34,222 nucleotides of DNA. Source: Patescibacteria group bacterium (GTDB lineage Bacteria; Patescibacteriota; 4484-211). The number at the start of each line of letters is the position of its first letter. The stretch's first letter is position 1. The position numbers and the translations under genes were made by a program. The stretch covers positions 1-34,222 of the forward strand of contig JAHISN010000064.1 of assembly GCA_018818265.1 (NCBI GenBank), in the 5' to 3' direction. Below are positions 22,058-29,883 of the stretch, piece by piece. Under the pieces are notes generated by a model, which was not told the DNA's origin, did no database searches, and saw nothing but the letters and a program-made list of their open reading frames with translations.

Positions 22058-23091
22058 TTGTCTAAGTTTAAATATTTTAACCATTGATTCTTAATAGTTT
22101 CCTTACTAAACAACTTAATTGCCGTTTCTCTTCCCTTTTTACCTATTTTTTGGGCATAATCCTTGTTGCTTAATAAGATTGAAATGTAGTCCTTTAATTT
22201 GTCAATTTCATCGCTACAAAAACCGTTTACACCATCCTCGATAATCTGATCTACCTCATAGAAGTCTAGCTGTTCAAACTTCTCAATATTAGCAGTCTTT
22301 TTTCCGATTGCTAAAATGGGAATACCAGTCATCATGGCTTCAATAAATGATAGCGTGTAGCAAGCGGGGTAAGTTCCACCATAGGCGTATGCTCTGGCGT
22401 CCCTCATCTTTCCCTTCATTAACTCATAAGGCAATTCTCCACCATTCAAAGATCCAAGATCATCATTTCCATTACCATATACTTTTGAGTTAAAACCTTC
22501 CATCATCTTAATAATTTCATCGTGGTGGCAGAAATCACGCCTACCTTTCAAGCTTTGGGTGAAGTTAATGACTAAGGGGTCATCACCATTCCAATCTTTA
22601 AATTCGTCTGGGTCTTTATAAAATCTAATCATAGCCGTCTCACCAGCATAATTAGGCAAATTCTTTTCCATTGGGGAATATCTAACCACTTCCAAACCCT
22701 CGTCAATCAATGGCTTTAATCTCTTCTCTAGTCCACCAGTAGACTGTCCTATTGACCTAAAGATAACTCTTTTGTGTTTAATTCTTTGCCAATTCTGAAA
22801 TAAAACATCGGGGCTATGCATAATCATTATCACATCAAAAGGTTCTATTAGTTCTGGGGGAAGTTCTGTCCGTGGGGTACTTCGTGCAATTTGGGCTAAA
22901 TCTTCGTGGTAAACCATTCCCTCTATTGCGGGACGGGGTAGAGTTATATGTCCCTTCGGGTCAATATAAGCCCCGTTCGAAAAGACATCAATTCCCATTT
23001 CGGTAAACAACTTAACTTCGTCATATTCAAGAATAGAATGGCAGGAAATATAGTGTAGTTTCACTTTCCTAAATAATTCATAACGGTACAT
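22054..23091 (-). CDS. GT4-like glycosyltransferase
   Basis: This is a GT-B glycosyltransferase of 345 residues from the ORF-track start. It has a donor-domain start LVINFTQSLKGRRDF and the GT4 signature GTYPACYTLSFIEAMMTGIPILAIG, in which F-I-E-A-M resembles the E-x7-E element. DGVNGFCSDEIDKLKDYISILLSN and KKGRETAIKLFSKETIKNQW close the domain. A GTG at 23064 overlaps the upstream TGA as GTGA and begins VKLHYISCHS, exactly the first core strand, so that shorter start is a real alternative. The first half has FDVIMIMHSPDVLFQNWQ, as expected of the acceptor domain. It transfers a sugar in the cytoplasm. Confidence 0.75.
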   Translation of the reverse strand: MYRYELFRKVKLHYISCHSILEYDEVKLFTEMGIDVFSNGAYIDPKGHITLPRPAIEGMVYHEDLAQIARSTPRTELPPELIEPFDVIMIMHSPDVLFQNWQRIKHKRVIFRSIGQSTGGLEKRLKPLIDEGLEVVRYSPMEKNLPNYAGETAMIRFYKDPDEFKDWNGDDPLVINFTQSLKGRRDFCHHDEIIKMMEGFNSKVYGNGNDDLGSLNGGELPYELMKGKMRDARAYAYGGTYPACYTLSFIEAMMTGIPILAIGKKTANIEKFEQLDFYEVDQIIEDGVNGFCSDEIDKLKDYISILLSNKDYAQKIGKKGRETAIKLFSKETIKNQWLKYLNLDK

Positions 23092-23210
23092 ACTTGAACA
23101 TCGTCACTTCGATTTTGACAGACAAGTACTTTTGGCTTATTGGCTATGTGAACGTAATAGGCCAATACAAGAATTAAACAAATGTACATAATCGTTTCCA
23201 TTTTTCTCAT
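23061..23210 (-). CDS. Small single-span membrane protein in the glycan island
   Basis: This 49-residue ORF is missing from the ORF track because of its length. ATG at 23210-23208 overlaps the TGA of the upstream GT4 gene as ATGA, and its TGA overlaps a possible GTG start of the next gene. The protein has a hydrophobic segment MYICLILVLAYYVHIA (about residues 8-23) and then a short tail with two cysteines (VLVCQNRSDDVQVC). It may anchor glycan enzymes at the membrane. No family was recognised. Position in a chain of coupled genes supports it being translated. Confidence 0.55.
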   Translation of the reverse strand: MRKMETIMYICLILVLAYYVHIANKPKVLVCQNRSDDVQVCTVMNYLGK

Positions 23211-24331
23211 AATTGTTTTTGAATAATTTCTAATCTACTTTTCATTATGTCACCAACTACTGGTAAGTCAAATTCTCTCTTGACAGTTTTCTTTGCTTCC
23301 TTACCCATCTGGCTCACTATTTCCCTAGACTCAAACATATACCTCATCTTCTTTTTAACTTCGTCAATATCAACATCCGCCCAGTTCTGGTCTTGTGTGT
23401 ACCAGATTTGATTTCTTGAATTTGCTCTTACTGGGATCATCTTTGGCTCAAGTAACAGTGAATCTACGTTTTGAGTTAGATATTCATGGCAACCACCACA
23501 ATTCGTTGAGATTATTGGTTTACCCATTAGCATGGCCTCAGTCTGCGGTATTCCCCACCCCTCACCTCGATGTGTGCTAACATAAACATCAAATGTCTTG
23601 TGGAAGCGATATATCTGGTGTCTGTCCATTAACTCCTTATAAAGATATAAGGGGGCGTATTTACTCAAATTAAGTTTTCTCTTTATTGCTTTAACGTAAT
23701 CGTCGATCTCTCTTTGTTTCTCTGGCCTAAAACTATCTACATAAGTCTTAATCGTTAAGCTGACGGGCTCTGCTGGGTCAAATTCAGTCCAAAAAGCCTC
23801 TAGTAGCGCCGACGGGTTCTTTCTCTCAGTCCATTCAAACATAGAATAGAATTTGAAGTCTTGATTATTCGAAACTAAATAAGGTTCTATTTCATCTGAA
23901 TTAATCCTACAATCAATGGCCTCTGGTATAACATAGATCGGTTTTGTTACCCCAGCCTTCTCTATTGCTTTTTTATTAAATTCGCTGGCAGTCCATATCT
24001 CATCACAATACTTCTGAACATTATCAGCGAAATCTTTGGGGAGTTTATCTGTCTCCCAGATAACTCTTCCGATGTGGTATTTGCCTTCTTCGTAGTATTT
24101 AGAATATACGTTGGGAGTAGTGTGAAGTATTTTTATACCATAAGATATAGATAGGTCTTGTCGCTTACGACATTCCTCACCCAATTCACCAAAATCTGAC
24201 ACCTCCAATACATAGCTTGGCATTTCGGTTTTCACTTCAACCCCAGCACTCAACAGAGCGCCGACATCATGGCGACCAGCTTCTCCGTATCCCGAATAGT
24301 CTCTTAGTGCACCACAATATTTGATGTTCAT
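23207..24331 (-). CDS. GT4 family glycosyltransferase
   Basis: This 374-residue protein is a clear GT-B/GT4 enzyme. It starts MNIKYCGALRDYSGYGEAGRHDVGALLSAGVEV, the acceptor-domain opening. KFYSMFEWTERKNPSALLEAF starts the donor domain. The signature YVSTHRGEGWGIPQTEAMLMGKPIISTNCGG contains the E-x7-E pattern for nucleotide-sugar binding. The C-terminus ends with SREIVSQMGKEAKKTVKREF. It follows the Zn-ribbon microprotein by 1 bp and is coupled by ATGA to a small membrane protein. Donor and acceptor are unknown. Confidence 0.85.
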   Translation of the reverse strand: MNIKYCGALRDYSGYGEAGRHDVGALLSAGVEVKTEMPSYVLEVSDFGELGEECRKRQDLSISYGIKILHTTPNVYSKYYEEGKYHIGRVIWETDKLPKDFADNVQKYCDEIWTASEFNKKAIEKAGVTKPIYVIPEAIDCRINSDEIEPYLVSNNQDFKFYSMFEWTERKNPSALLEAFWTEFDPAEPVSLTIKTYVDSFRPEKQREIDDYVKAIKRKLNLSKYAPLYLYKELMDRHQIYRFHKTFDVYVSTHRGEGWGIPQTEAMLMGKPIISTNCGGCHEYLTQNVDSLLLEPKMIPVRANSRNQIWYTQDQNWADVDIDEVKKKMRYMFESREIVSQMGKEAKKTVKREFDLPVVGDIMKSRLEIIQKQL

Positions 24332-24332
24332 T

Positions 24333-24509
24333 TTATATTTTTATATAGTTGTTCATGTTTTCTAATATAATTTCTTTTCCACATGACTGGCAGGTAACTT
24401 TGTTACCAATCATTTTACTGCTGGTGAAGATTGCATTATTGGTGCAAGCGGGACACACATATCTATATTTCATTTTCGGCTGATCGTTTGTTTTTTTTAC
24501 TTTTTTCAT
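24333..24509 (-). CDS. Zinc-ribbon microprotein in the glycan island
   Basis: This 58-residue ORF is too short for the ORF track. Translation gives a basic N-terminus (MKKVKKTNDQPKMKYRY), then Cys19-x2-Cys22 (CPACTNNAIFTSSKM), a middle strand and Cys40-x2-Cys43 (CQSCGKEI), and a C-terminal tail NMNNYIKI. The four cysteines form a standard zinc ribbon. It lies between two GT4 genes, with its stop 1 bp before the next ATG. It may bind nucleic acid or a protein partner. The function is not known. Confidence 0.65.
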   Translation of the reverse strand: MKKVKKTNDQPKMKYRYVCPACTNNAIFTSSKMIGNKVTCQSCGKEIILENMNNYIKI

Positions 24510-24520
24510 ATTTGTATAAA

Positions 24521-25744
24521 CTATTTAACCTCACTTAATTGTAATACATTTGTTAGAGCTTTTTTTTCAATAGGCTTAGAATAGAGTTCCTCAACCATCT
24601 GTTTAAGCTTAATAGCCGTTTTTCTAAAAGTCCACTGTCTCACATACCGACTAGCTCTTTTGCCCATCTCTAAAGCTTCATCTTGATGTTCGTATATATA
24701 ACGCATTTTCTTCCTCAGATCTTTCACATCACAAATCACCATCTTTCCAACATCTTCACCCTTATATTTATGATATAGGGCGGGGCAGTCTTCTTTAACT
24801 TTTACTTCATACATACATTCTTTATCAAAATATTCACTTATCCCGTGTGCATTGGGTACAATCGCAGGTAATCCAGTTGCCATACACTCTAGCGGAGTCA
24901 TGCCAAATCCCTCACCCCTTGAAGGAAAGACGAAACAATCAGACTTATGAATCAGTTCAACTAACTCTTTCTCGCTATATTTTTTGCAAATAACTTCTAT
25001 ATTAGGGTACTTGTCTTTAATGATAGGAATTGGCGGACTATTCAGTGTCGTCTTTAAAACCAACTTGACTGGTTCTGATTTATCAAATTCTTGGGTAAAT
25101 GCCTTAAATACCTCTAAAAAACCCTTTCGAACATTAAATGCGTTATAGTGCAAAAAAACAAATGGTTCATGCTTTTCGCTTTTGTTCTCTCTCTCTTTAA
25201 AAGTATATACATCATCGTCGTAGCCCAATGGAATAACATCGGCATTAACACCAGAATTTTTGAATACGTCTCTACACCATCTACTGGGTACAATCACCTT
25301 GTCGGCAGATTGTAAGTATTTTACCCAATCGTCTGGTATTTTAGTACTCTCAAACATCGTATAAATCACCTTGAATGGGTTTTCCATTTTTAGTACGGAA
25401 TATGGATTATGAAATAGTAGTCCAACGAGTTGTTTCTTAAAAACACGGGATATGTCTACGTCTAGGTTGACCAATTCTTTGACAATCTTATCGCTGGCTA
25501 CTCCATAACCATCTTTGCCACCCTCAACTACCGTGGACAAGTAAATGCCTCGAACAAAATTGTTTTGAATAACCTCTTCCCTTCTCGTTGTTACCTTCTC
25601 TGCTATCTTATATCTTTCCATAACGAAATCTCTTTCTTCTTCTGGCGTAATCTTCTCAAATCCTTTTGTATTTAGGTATTTTTCGTATTCATTTGGCTTG
25701 TCTATGCAAACAATTCTTCCTTTCGGGTTTCTTAGATAAGGCAT
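24521..25744 (-). CDS. GT4 family glycosyltransferase with N-terminal extension
   Basis: This 407-residue protein begins the glycan island. Residues 1-60 are an extra region (PYLRNPKGRIVCIDKPNEYE, then FEKITPEEE) that resembles a small domain found alone or at the start of other phage proteins. The GT-B core starts at about 65 (RGIYLSTVVEGGKDGYGVASDKIVKEL). KVIYTMFESTKIPDDWV and PFVFLHYNAFNVRKGFLEVFKAF mark the domain boundary, and CFVFPSRGEGFGMTPLECMATGLPAIVP is the GT4 signature. The gene starts right after the coat protein terminator. A promoter ends 6 nt before the ATG, so the mRNA may be leaderless. It probably adds a sugar from a nucleotide donor. Confidence 0.85.
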   Translation of the reverse strand: MPYLRNPKGRIVCIDKPNEYEKYLNTKGFEKITPEEERDFVMERYKIAEKVTTRREEVIQNNFVRGIYLSTVVEGGKDGYGVASDKIVKELVNLDVDISRVFKKQLVGLLFHNPYSVLKMENPFKVIYTMFESTKIPDDWVKYLQSADKVIVPSRWCRDVFKNSGVNADVIPLGYDDDVYTFKERENKSEKHEPFVFLHYNAFNVRKGFLEVFKAFTQEFDKSEPVKLVLKTTLNSPPIPIIKDKYPNIEVICKKYSEKELVELIHKSDCFVFPSRGEGFGMTPLECMATGLPAIVPNAHGISEYFDKECMYEVKVKEDCPALYHKYKGEDVGKMVICDVKDLRKKMRYIYEHQDEALEMGKRASRYVRQWTFRKTAIKLKQMVEELYSKPIEKKALTNVLQLSEVK

Positions 25745-25750
25745 ATCTTC

Positions 25751-25778
25751 ATTTTACAATCATTTTATGTTTTGTCAA
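25751..25778 (-). promoter_or_regulatory. Putative promoter of the glycan island, leaderless type
   Basis: The minus strand reads TTGACA (consensus), a 16-nt spacer and TAAAAT. Six bases then lead to the ATG at 25744. A start of transcription about 7 nt after the -10 box would fall on the A of the ATG. The box lies directly after the coat protein terminator, so the island has its own expression signal. Confidence 0.65.
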
Positions 25779-25779
25779 C

Positions 25780-25811
25780 AACAAAAACCCCGCTCTTTTA
25801 CAAGCGGGGTT
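25780..25811 (-). terminator. Rho-independent terminator after the coat protein gene
   Basis: On the minus strand AACCCCGCT and AGCGGGGTT pair perfectly over 9 bp around an 8-nt loop, and a T-rich run (TTTGTTGTT) follows. It starts about 16 bp after the coat gene stop and separates the scaffold-coat unit from the glycan island. Confidence 0.88.
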
Positions 25812-25827
25812 ATCGAGTATCGGTTAA

Positions 25828-26742
25828 TTAGAAGGATTCCACTTCTACGAGTCTTCGATCATCTAAGATTGCAACTCCAAAGAGGACATCAAGTGTCAAT
25901 TGGTGTGCACCGATATCTGCATTGTACCAGAACATCGAGCGAAGAGTGATCCCTGTTAAAGGATCGTTGATAACTGCTGAATAACCGCTGAATCCTTTTG
26001 GGGTAGGTAGTGCTCTAGTAGCCAAGACCATACCGTTTTTGGAATAAGCGAAGTTATGATAAGCAACGGGCGAACCAGATGTAGGAATCATTTGAGACTC
26101 AGAAACGAGCATGCTATAGGCTTTAATCATTTCACCTTCGGTGATTTGACCTTGCTTTCCAGTAGCGTCATATCGTGAGAATTTATCAGTACCGAGTAAG
26201 TCATTGTAGATCGTTGAATCACAATAGAAATACTTTTGCTCCAATTTAGGAACTTTTTGATCGGTAAAGAATTTTCGGATAGCTAACATTGAGGTGTCAA
26301 TGGTAGTTTCACTTGTTCTGTTCCAAGTGAGAGTGTTTGTGATTTGTGGGTGGAGATCGACCAAAGACTGTTCAATGGCTTCTGAAAGAGCAATAGCTCC
26401 ATCTTCTCCATATCTCATTTGTGTGTCTTGGTTTTCAAACACCTTAGTAACATCGTCAATTGTGAAGGTAACTTCTTTGTGTTTGTCCAAAGTAACTTCC
26501 TCGTAAGTGCCAGTTGGGTTTTGTTTTGTGAACGCAACACCAGCGACTTTATCGTTTGCTGTTACAGCACCAGTTTTTGGAACTTGGATTTTATCACCAA
26601 TTTGAGCAGTAGCCCAATCACTATCTTTAGACACGGTTTTTGCCATGTTCAAATAGCTAGGTAATCTCTGTAAACATTTTTGGGCAATTATCGTCGGGAT
26701 AAATACCGCATTTGTAGTATTGTTTAATACGTTTTCCGCCAT
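25828..26742 (-). CDS. Major capsid (coat) protein, P22-like
   Basis: This 304-residue protein fits the P22 gp5-like group of HK97-fold coat proteins. The N-terminus is MAENVLNNTTNAVFIPTIIAQKCLQRL. The middle has DKIQVPKTG and EVTLDKHKEVTFTIDDVTKVFENQD, typical of the family's E-loop and P-domain regions, and the C-terminus has FGVAILDDRRLVEV. It is the next gene after the scaffold, with its own terminator. The start has no visible Shine-Dalgarno; the 40 bp before it hold an AT-rich hairpin. It should be the most abundant virion protein. Confidence 0.85.
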   Translation of the reverse strand: MAENVLNNTTNAVFIPTIIAQKCLQRLPSYLNMAKTVSKDSDWATAQIGDKIQVPKTGAVTANDKVAGVAFTKQNPTGTYEEVTLDKHKEVTFTIDDVTKVFENQDTQMRYGEDGAIALSEAIEQSLVDLHPQITNTLTWNRTSETTIDTSMLAIRKFFTDQKVPKLEQKYFYCDSTIYNDLLGTDKFSRYDATGKQGQITEGEMIKAYSMLVSESQMIPTSGSPVAYHNFAYSKNGMVLATRALPTPKGFSGYSAVINDPLTGITLRSMFWYNADIGAHQLTLDVLFGVAILDDRRLVEVESF

Positions 26743-26759
26743 ATAAGTAAATTAAAAAT

Positions 26760-26780
26760 ATAATAGAACCTTTCTATTAT
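26760..26780 (-). promoter_or_regulatory. Perfect hairpin between scaffold and coat genes
   Basis: ATAATAGAA-AGG-TTCTATTAT is a perfect 9-bp hairpin with a 3-nt loop, lying between the scaffold stop and the coat start, with a short T-rich stretch after it. It may stabilise the coat mRNA, act as a weak attenuator or mark a processing site. The loop AGG is the only SD-like sequence near, 26 nt from the ATG. Confidence 0.5.
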
Positions 26781-26782
26781 GC

Positions 26783-27415
26783 CTACATATCTTGTTCGAT
26801 TTGACCAGTTTTCATAGCTTCCAAAATTTCAGTCTCATGCTCTTGGTAGAACGCAACATTGCTTATTTGCGACTGTTTAAACTTTGGCGTTGCGTTGTTA
26901 TTTGCAGGATTTGTCCCGTTCGCTAAAGTTGTGGAGTCAAAAAGGTATTTGTCATTTTCAGCCAAACCTTTTAGTGCTTCTTCAACACCTTCCACCGAAC
27001 CGTCATCCTTAACAACGATTTTGCTTCTGTCAACTAATTTCAAAACTGTTTCAGGGTTTAAAGCTCCAAGTTTTGAAGCGCTTGCTCGAATTACACTGTC
27101 CAAAGATGATTGTTTAAGCTCGCTCTCCAATTTCTGGTTTTTCTCCTTTTCCATCTTTAGAGCTTCCTCAAACTTTTTATCTTCTTCAAGTTTCTTTAAG
27201 TCTGCTTCTGACTTTTCCTTAGCGATTTTTTCGCCTTCCTTGGCTTTCTCGTTAAGTGCCTTAAATCTGGGGTGTTTCCAAATTCTTTCATCTTCGAACA
27301 CCTTGTCGATTTGGTCGTCTGTCAGTTTTGATATGTCAAAGGGCTTTGATAGTTCCTTTTTTTCATCTTCTAGTGTTTTTATTTTCTTTTCTAGTTCCTC
27401 GATTGTTTTAGGCAT
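26783..27415 (-). CDS. Capsid scaffolding protein
   Basis: This 210-residue protein is highly charged and helical. Residues 1-25 and 65-110 are coiled coil (IEELEKKIKTLEDEKKEL and FEEALKMEKEKNQKLESELKQ). DDGSVEGVEEALKGLAENDKYLF and a Gly/Asn-rich stretch (LANGTNPANNNATP) follow, as in GP20-like scaffolds. It is made just before the coat protein and is expected to guide its assembly and then leave. The start has AGGA 8 nt upstream and the promoter at 27470-27497 about 50 nt upstream. Confidence 0.8.
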   Translation of the reverse strand: MPKTIEELEKKIKTLEDEKKELSKPFDISKLTDDQIDKVFEDERIWKHPRFKALNEKAKEGEKIAKEKSEADLKKLEEDKKFEEALKMEKEKNQKLESELKQSSLDSVIRASASKLGALNPETVLKLVDRSKIVVKDDGSVEGVEEALKGLAENDKYLFDSTTLANGTNPANNNATPKFKQSQISNVAFYQEHETEILEAMKTGQIEQDM

Positions 27416-27469
27416 AATTTTGTCCTAATTCGTGTTTTACGTGCAACGCCACTAAAGGATAACAACTTA

Positions 27470-27497
27470 ATTATATAACAATAGAAATTATTGTCAA
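27470..27497 (-). promoter_or_regulatory. Consensus sigma70-type promoter before the scaffold gene
   Basis: The minus strand reads TTGACA, a 16-nt spacer and TATAAT, a match of 12 of 12 bases. Transcription should begin near 27463, leaving a leader of about 48 nt with a Shine-Dalgarno before the scaffold ATG. With the terminator after the coat gene it defines a separate scaffold-coat transcript. Confidence 0.85.
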
Positions 27498-27505
27498 TCA
27501 AACGA

Positions 27506-28372
27506 CTACTCTGCTAATTCATATTTTCCAGTTTTTGGATTGAAAGAACGTGTCTGTTTTGAGATCTCTGGGTCATAGACATTAATTGCATGTCGACAGT
27601 TAGGATGAAACAACCCGCTCTCTTCTGCCTCAGTCAAAGTTGGGTATCCCTTGGTATTTCCAGTCAAAGATAAAATCTTAGATTGCCATGGGGCACATAA
27701 AGGACAACTACTTGGATGACTAGACACTTGTACTAGATCATATTTATTCTCAACTACCCTATTAATTAACCCTCTATTGCGTGCTTCGGCGGTCTTTGTC
27801 CTAATTAACATGTCCGTGTACCTGTCCAGTGTCCATTTCCTCCCACCTTTATCTATTAAAGAAGCCAACCCTTGATCTTTAAGATATCCGTTTATGTAAG
27901 CACGAATTGCCTTTGTTGCTTCACCGCTTATCGCCCCCTCCGCCATTCTCATTTTAATTTCTTCTTTAACGGCCTTGTTTAGTAACATCTCAGCATTCCT
28001 TTTTACCCCAGTTATTCCACCAGCAAAAGCCTTAGAAGTATCGTCAATTAAATTTATAATAGCCTCTTGATGGAGAAGGTTAAACTGCATGTCGCCAATC
28101 AATTCAACCCCAAAGCTTTTTAGTTGCCTGTCTGCTTGATTAAAGCCTATTTTGTAATTGTTAGGGATTTCTTTTTCCAAAAAGTCTTGAACGTCCGCAC
28201 CCAACTTAGTTAATATTATCTCAATCTGGCTCAAAATAGATCTTCTGTTGTAAATACCGAAATCAGTGGCGGTGGATATCTCCAAGACAATCTTTTTATA
28301 TGCCCGCTTATAAAGCTTAATGATCTTGTTAATGTCTCTGTCTGGTAGACCAACCTCAATAGGGAAGAGCAT
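27506..28372 (-). CDS. MuF-like head morphogenesis protein
   Basis: This 288-residue protein is helical over residues 1-200, with IIKLYKRAYKKIVLEIS and AIRAYINGYLKDQG. The C-terminal part has the MuF/minor capsid protein motif: QVSSHPSSCPLCAPWQSKILSLTG, then FHPNCRHAINVYDPE. The CPLC and HPNCRH cysteine and histidine pattern is typical of this group, which sits inside the capsid next to the portal. It follows the portal gene directly (1-bp overlap) and has a strong GGGAGG Shine-Dalgarno. Only the core domain is present, so no toxin is seen at the C-terminus. Confidence 0.85.
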   Translation of the reverse strand: MLFPIEVGLPDRDINKIIKLYKRAYKKIVLEISTATDFGIYNRRSILSQIEIILTKLGADVQDFLEKEIPNNYKIGFNQADRQLKSFGVELIGDMQFNLLHQEAIINLIDDTSKAFAGGITGVKRNAEMLLNKAVKEEIKMRMAEGAISGEATKAIRAYINGYLKDQGLASLIDKGGRKWTLDRYTDMLIRTKTAEARNRGLINRVVENKYDLVQVSSHPSSCPLCAPWQSKILSLTGNTKGYPTLTEAEESGLFHPNCRHAINVYDPEISKQTRSFNPKTGKYELAE

Positions 28373-29853
28373 TATTTACCTCCCTGTTTTTCCGCCTTTT
28401 TCTTCAGATCTTTAACTTGGTTAAAGGGATTGTTTTTCATATCAAAGCCATTGGTGGGCATTTCAATTGCCTTTTCATCCTTAATCTTTTTGGCCTTTTC
28501 TACTGCTGTGTCCCTGTCCACACCGTCAATTTTCATAATAGCGTCTTCAATTGTCTCCGTGCCTCCGTCTATTCTGGCGTTCTCGTTTTCAATTAATTCA
28601 GTCTCATCAGCAGGAATACCATCAGCCCATACAATCTCGGGTATGACTGGTTCGCCACTAAAGGCAACTCCACCAGCCTTCAATCCCCATGCTTTGGCCA
28701 ACATCATGCTTCGATAGATAATTTCTTTAATTGCATTATCGTAATAAAGTCTCTTTCTTGCGGTCTTAGCGATGGTTCTTAACATCTTATACTTTAAAGC
28801 TCTACCGCTGTCAGACTGCCCCTTGCCCATGCCTAGGATATCTGGGGAAATTTCAGATGTCATCATCAAGAGCTCAACCATCTTGTCAATCTCATTAAAC
28901 GCATTCTCTAATGAGGCGTCCCAAACAACATATTCTGGCTTACCGTCGTTTGCGTCTTGTACTTCTACCACACCCAAACTACCCTTTTTTACTTTTCCCT
29001 TCTCGTCTAGGATTCCAGTTGGGACAACAAGTAACGGATCACTGTGTTTGTCTAAAATGTTATCAATCTTTGAAATACGGTTGTTAATAGCAAAGAACAG
29101 GGTATCAAGATCATAGAAGTCACTGATTCCCCAGAACCTACTCACCGTCTTCCAGTTGGGAATATGAACTACCAGTTGGCGATTAATTTTTGTATCTTCA
29201 AAAGGTTTGGTTGTGGTGTCGCCTATCTCAGAAAAAGGAACTTTCTCGACTACCTTGTCCCCCTCCATTCTCCATAGCTCGTTTACAATCTTTTTAGGAA
29301 GGTGTATCTCTTTCCGTAGGTACTTTTTTGGCTTATTATCTTTATCAATAAAATCTATAATCCAACACAATTCTTTTACTTCTGGGTCTTCGTCAATGTT
29401 ACTTAGGTTTATCTTCGGAAAATATATAGATGGTGGTAAATTCGACAAAATAATAGAACTATCTTCATCACCAGCCATCCTTTTACCAATCCTCAATTTA
29501 AACAAAATATCACCTAGGTAAGAATTAGATAAGGCGCTCTCGTATAATATTTGATTTAGTTTGTTTTCTTGGACAAATGAATCAAGCCAGTTTTGTTGCT
29601 CTTCACTCTCGACCTTTAATTTAATTGGCTCTGAAAAAAGCATGTCGGCAATGACTTTAGAAATTAATCCTGCGAAATTGGCCTTAACATAGCGAATCTT
29701 TGCATAAGCCTTGTTAAAATCCTTGTTGTTGTCAATTGCAATATTAAAGGCTGTAAAATGGTCGCCCATGAAAAGCTTTTCGTAATAGTCGTAACCACTT
29801 AGTCTCGGTTTATCACTCGTCTTAGGAAAAAGTACTTCTGATGTTTCTGCCAT
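28372..29853 (-). CDS. Portal protein (SPP1 gp6-like)
   Basis: This 493-residue protein forms the dodecameric ring through which DNA is packed and released. It has YDYYEKLFMGDHF near the N-terminus, LISKVIADMLFSEPIKL, and a middle with WGISDFYDLDTLFFAINNRISKIDNILDKHSDPLLVV. SPDILGMGKGQSDSGRALKYKML is a typical portal stretch. The C-terminus is charged (NPFNQVKDLKKKAEKQGGK). It follows the large terminase gene by about 30 bp and precedes MuF, the standard order. The start has no Shine-Dalgarno but has TAAAAT 6 nt upstream. Confidence 0.85.
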   Translation of the reverse strand: MAETSEVLFPKTSDKPRLSGYDYYEKLFMGDHFTAFNIAIDNNKDFNKAYAKIRYVKANFAGLISKVIADMLFSEPIKLKVESEEQQNWLDSFVQENKLNQILYESALSNSYLGDILFKLRIGKRMAGDEDSSIILSNLPPSIYFPKINLSNIDEDPEVKELCWIIDFIDKDNKPKKYLRKEIHLPKKIVNELWRMEGDKVVEKVPFSEIGDTTTKPFEDTKINRQLVVHIPNWKTVSRFWGISDFYDLDTLFFAINNRISKIDNILDKHSDPLLVVPTGILDEKGKVKKGSLGVVEVQDANDGKPEYVVWDASLENAFNEIDKMVELLMMTSEISPDILGMGKGQSDSGRALKYKMLRTIAKTARKRLYYDNAIKEIIYRSMMLAKAWGLKAGGVAFSGEPVIPEIVWADGIPADETELIENENARIDGGTETIEDAIMKIDGVDRDTAVEKAKKIKDEKAIEMPTNGFDMKNNPFNQVKDLKKKAEKQGGK

Positions 29854-29859
29854 ATTATT

Positions 29860-29865
29860 ATTTTA
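29860..29865 (-). promoter_or_regulatory. TAAAAT box 6 nt before the portal start
   Basis: The minus strand reads TAAAAT-AATAAT-ATG in the short gap after the large terminase gene. No good -35 box was found. It belongs to the set of -10-like boxes close to start codons and could be chance in AT-rich DNA. Confidence 0.25.
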
Positions 29866-29883
29866 CTATAAATCTTGTGTTAA

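Noticed and set aside
13940-25744. DNA base glucosylation (T4-like) as the main role of the glycosyltransferases
   Set aside because: No hydroxymethylase, base-modifying enzyme or nucleotide metabolism gene is present, and the island is in the late region. Not excluded, but less supported.
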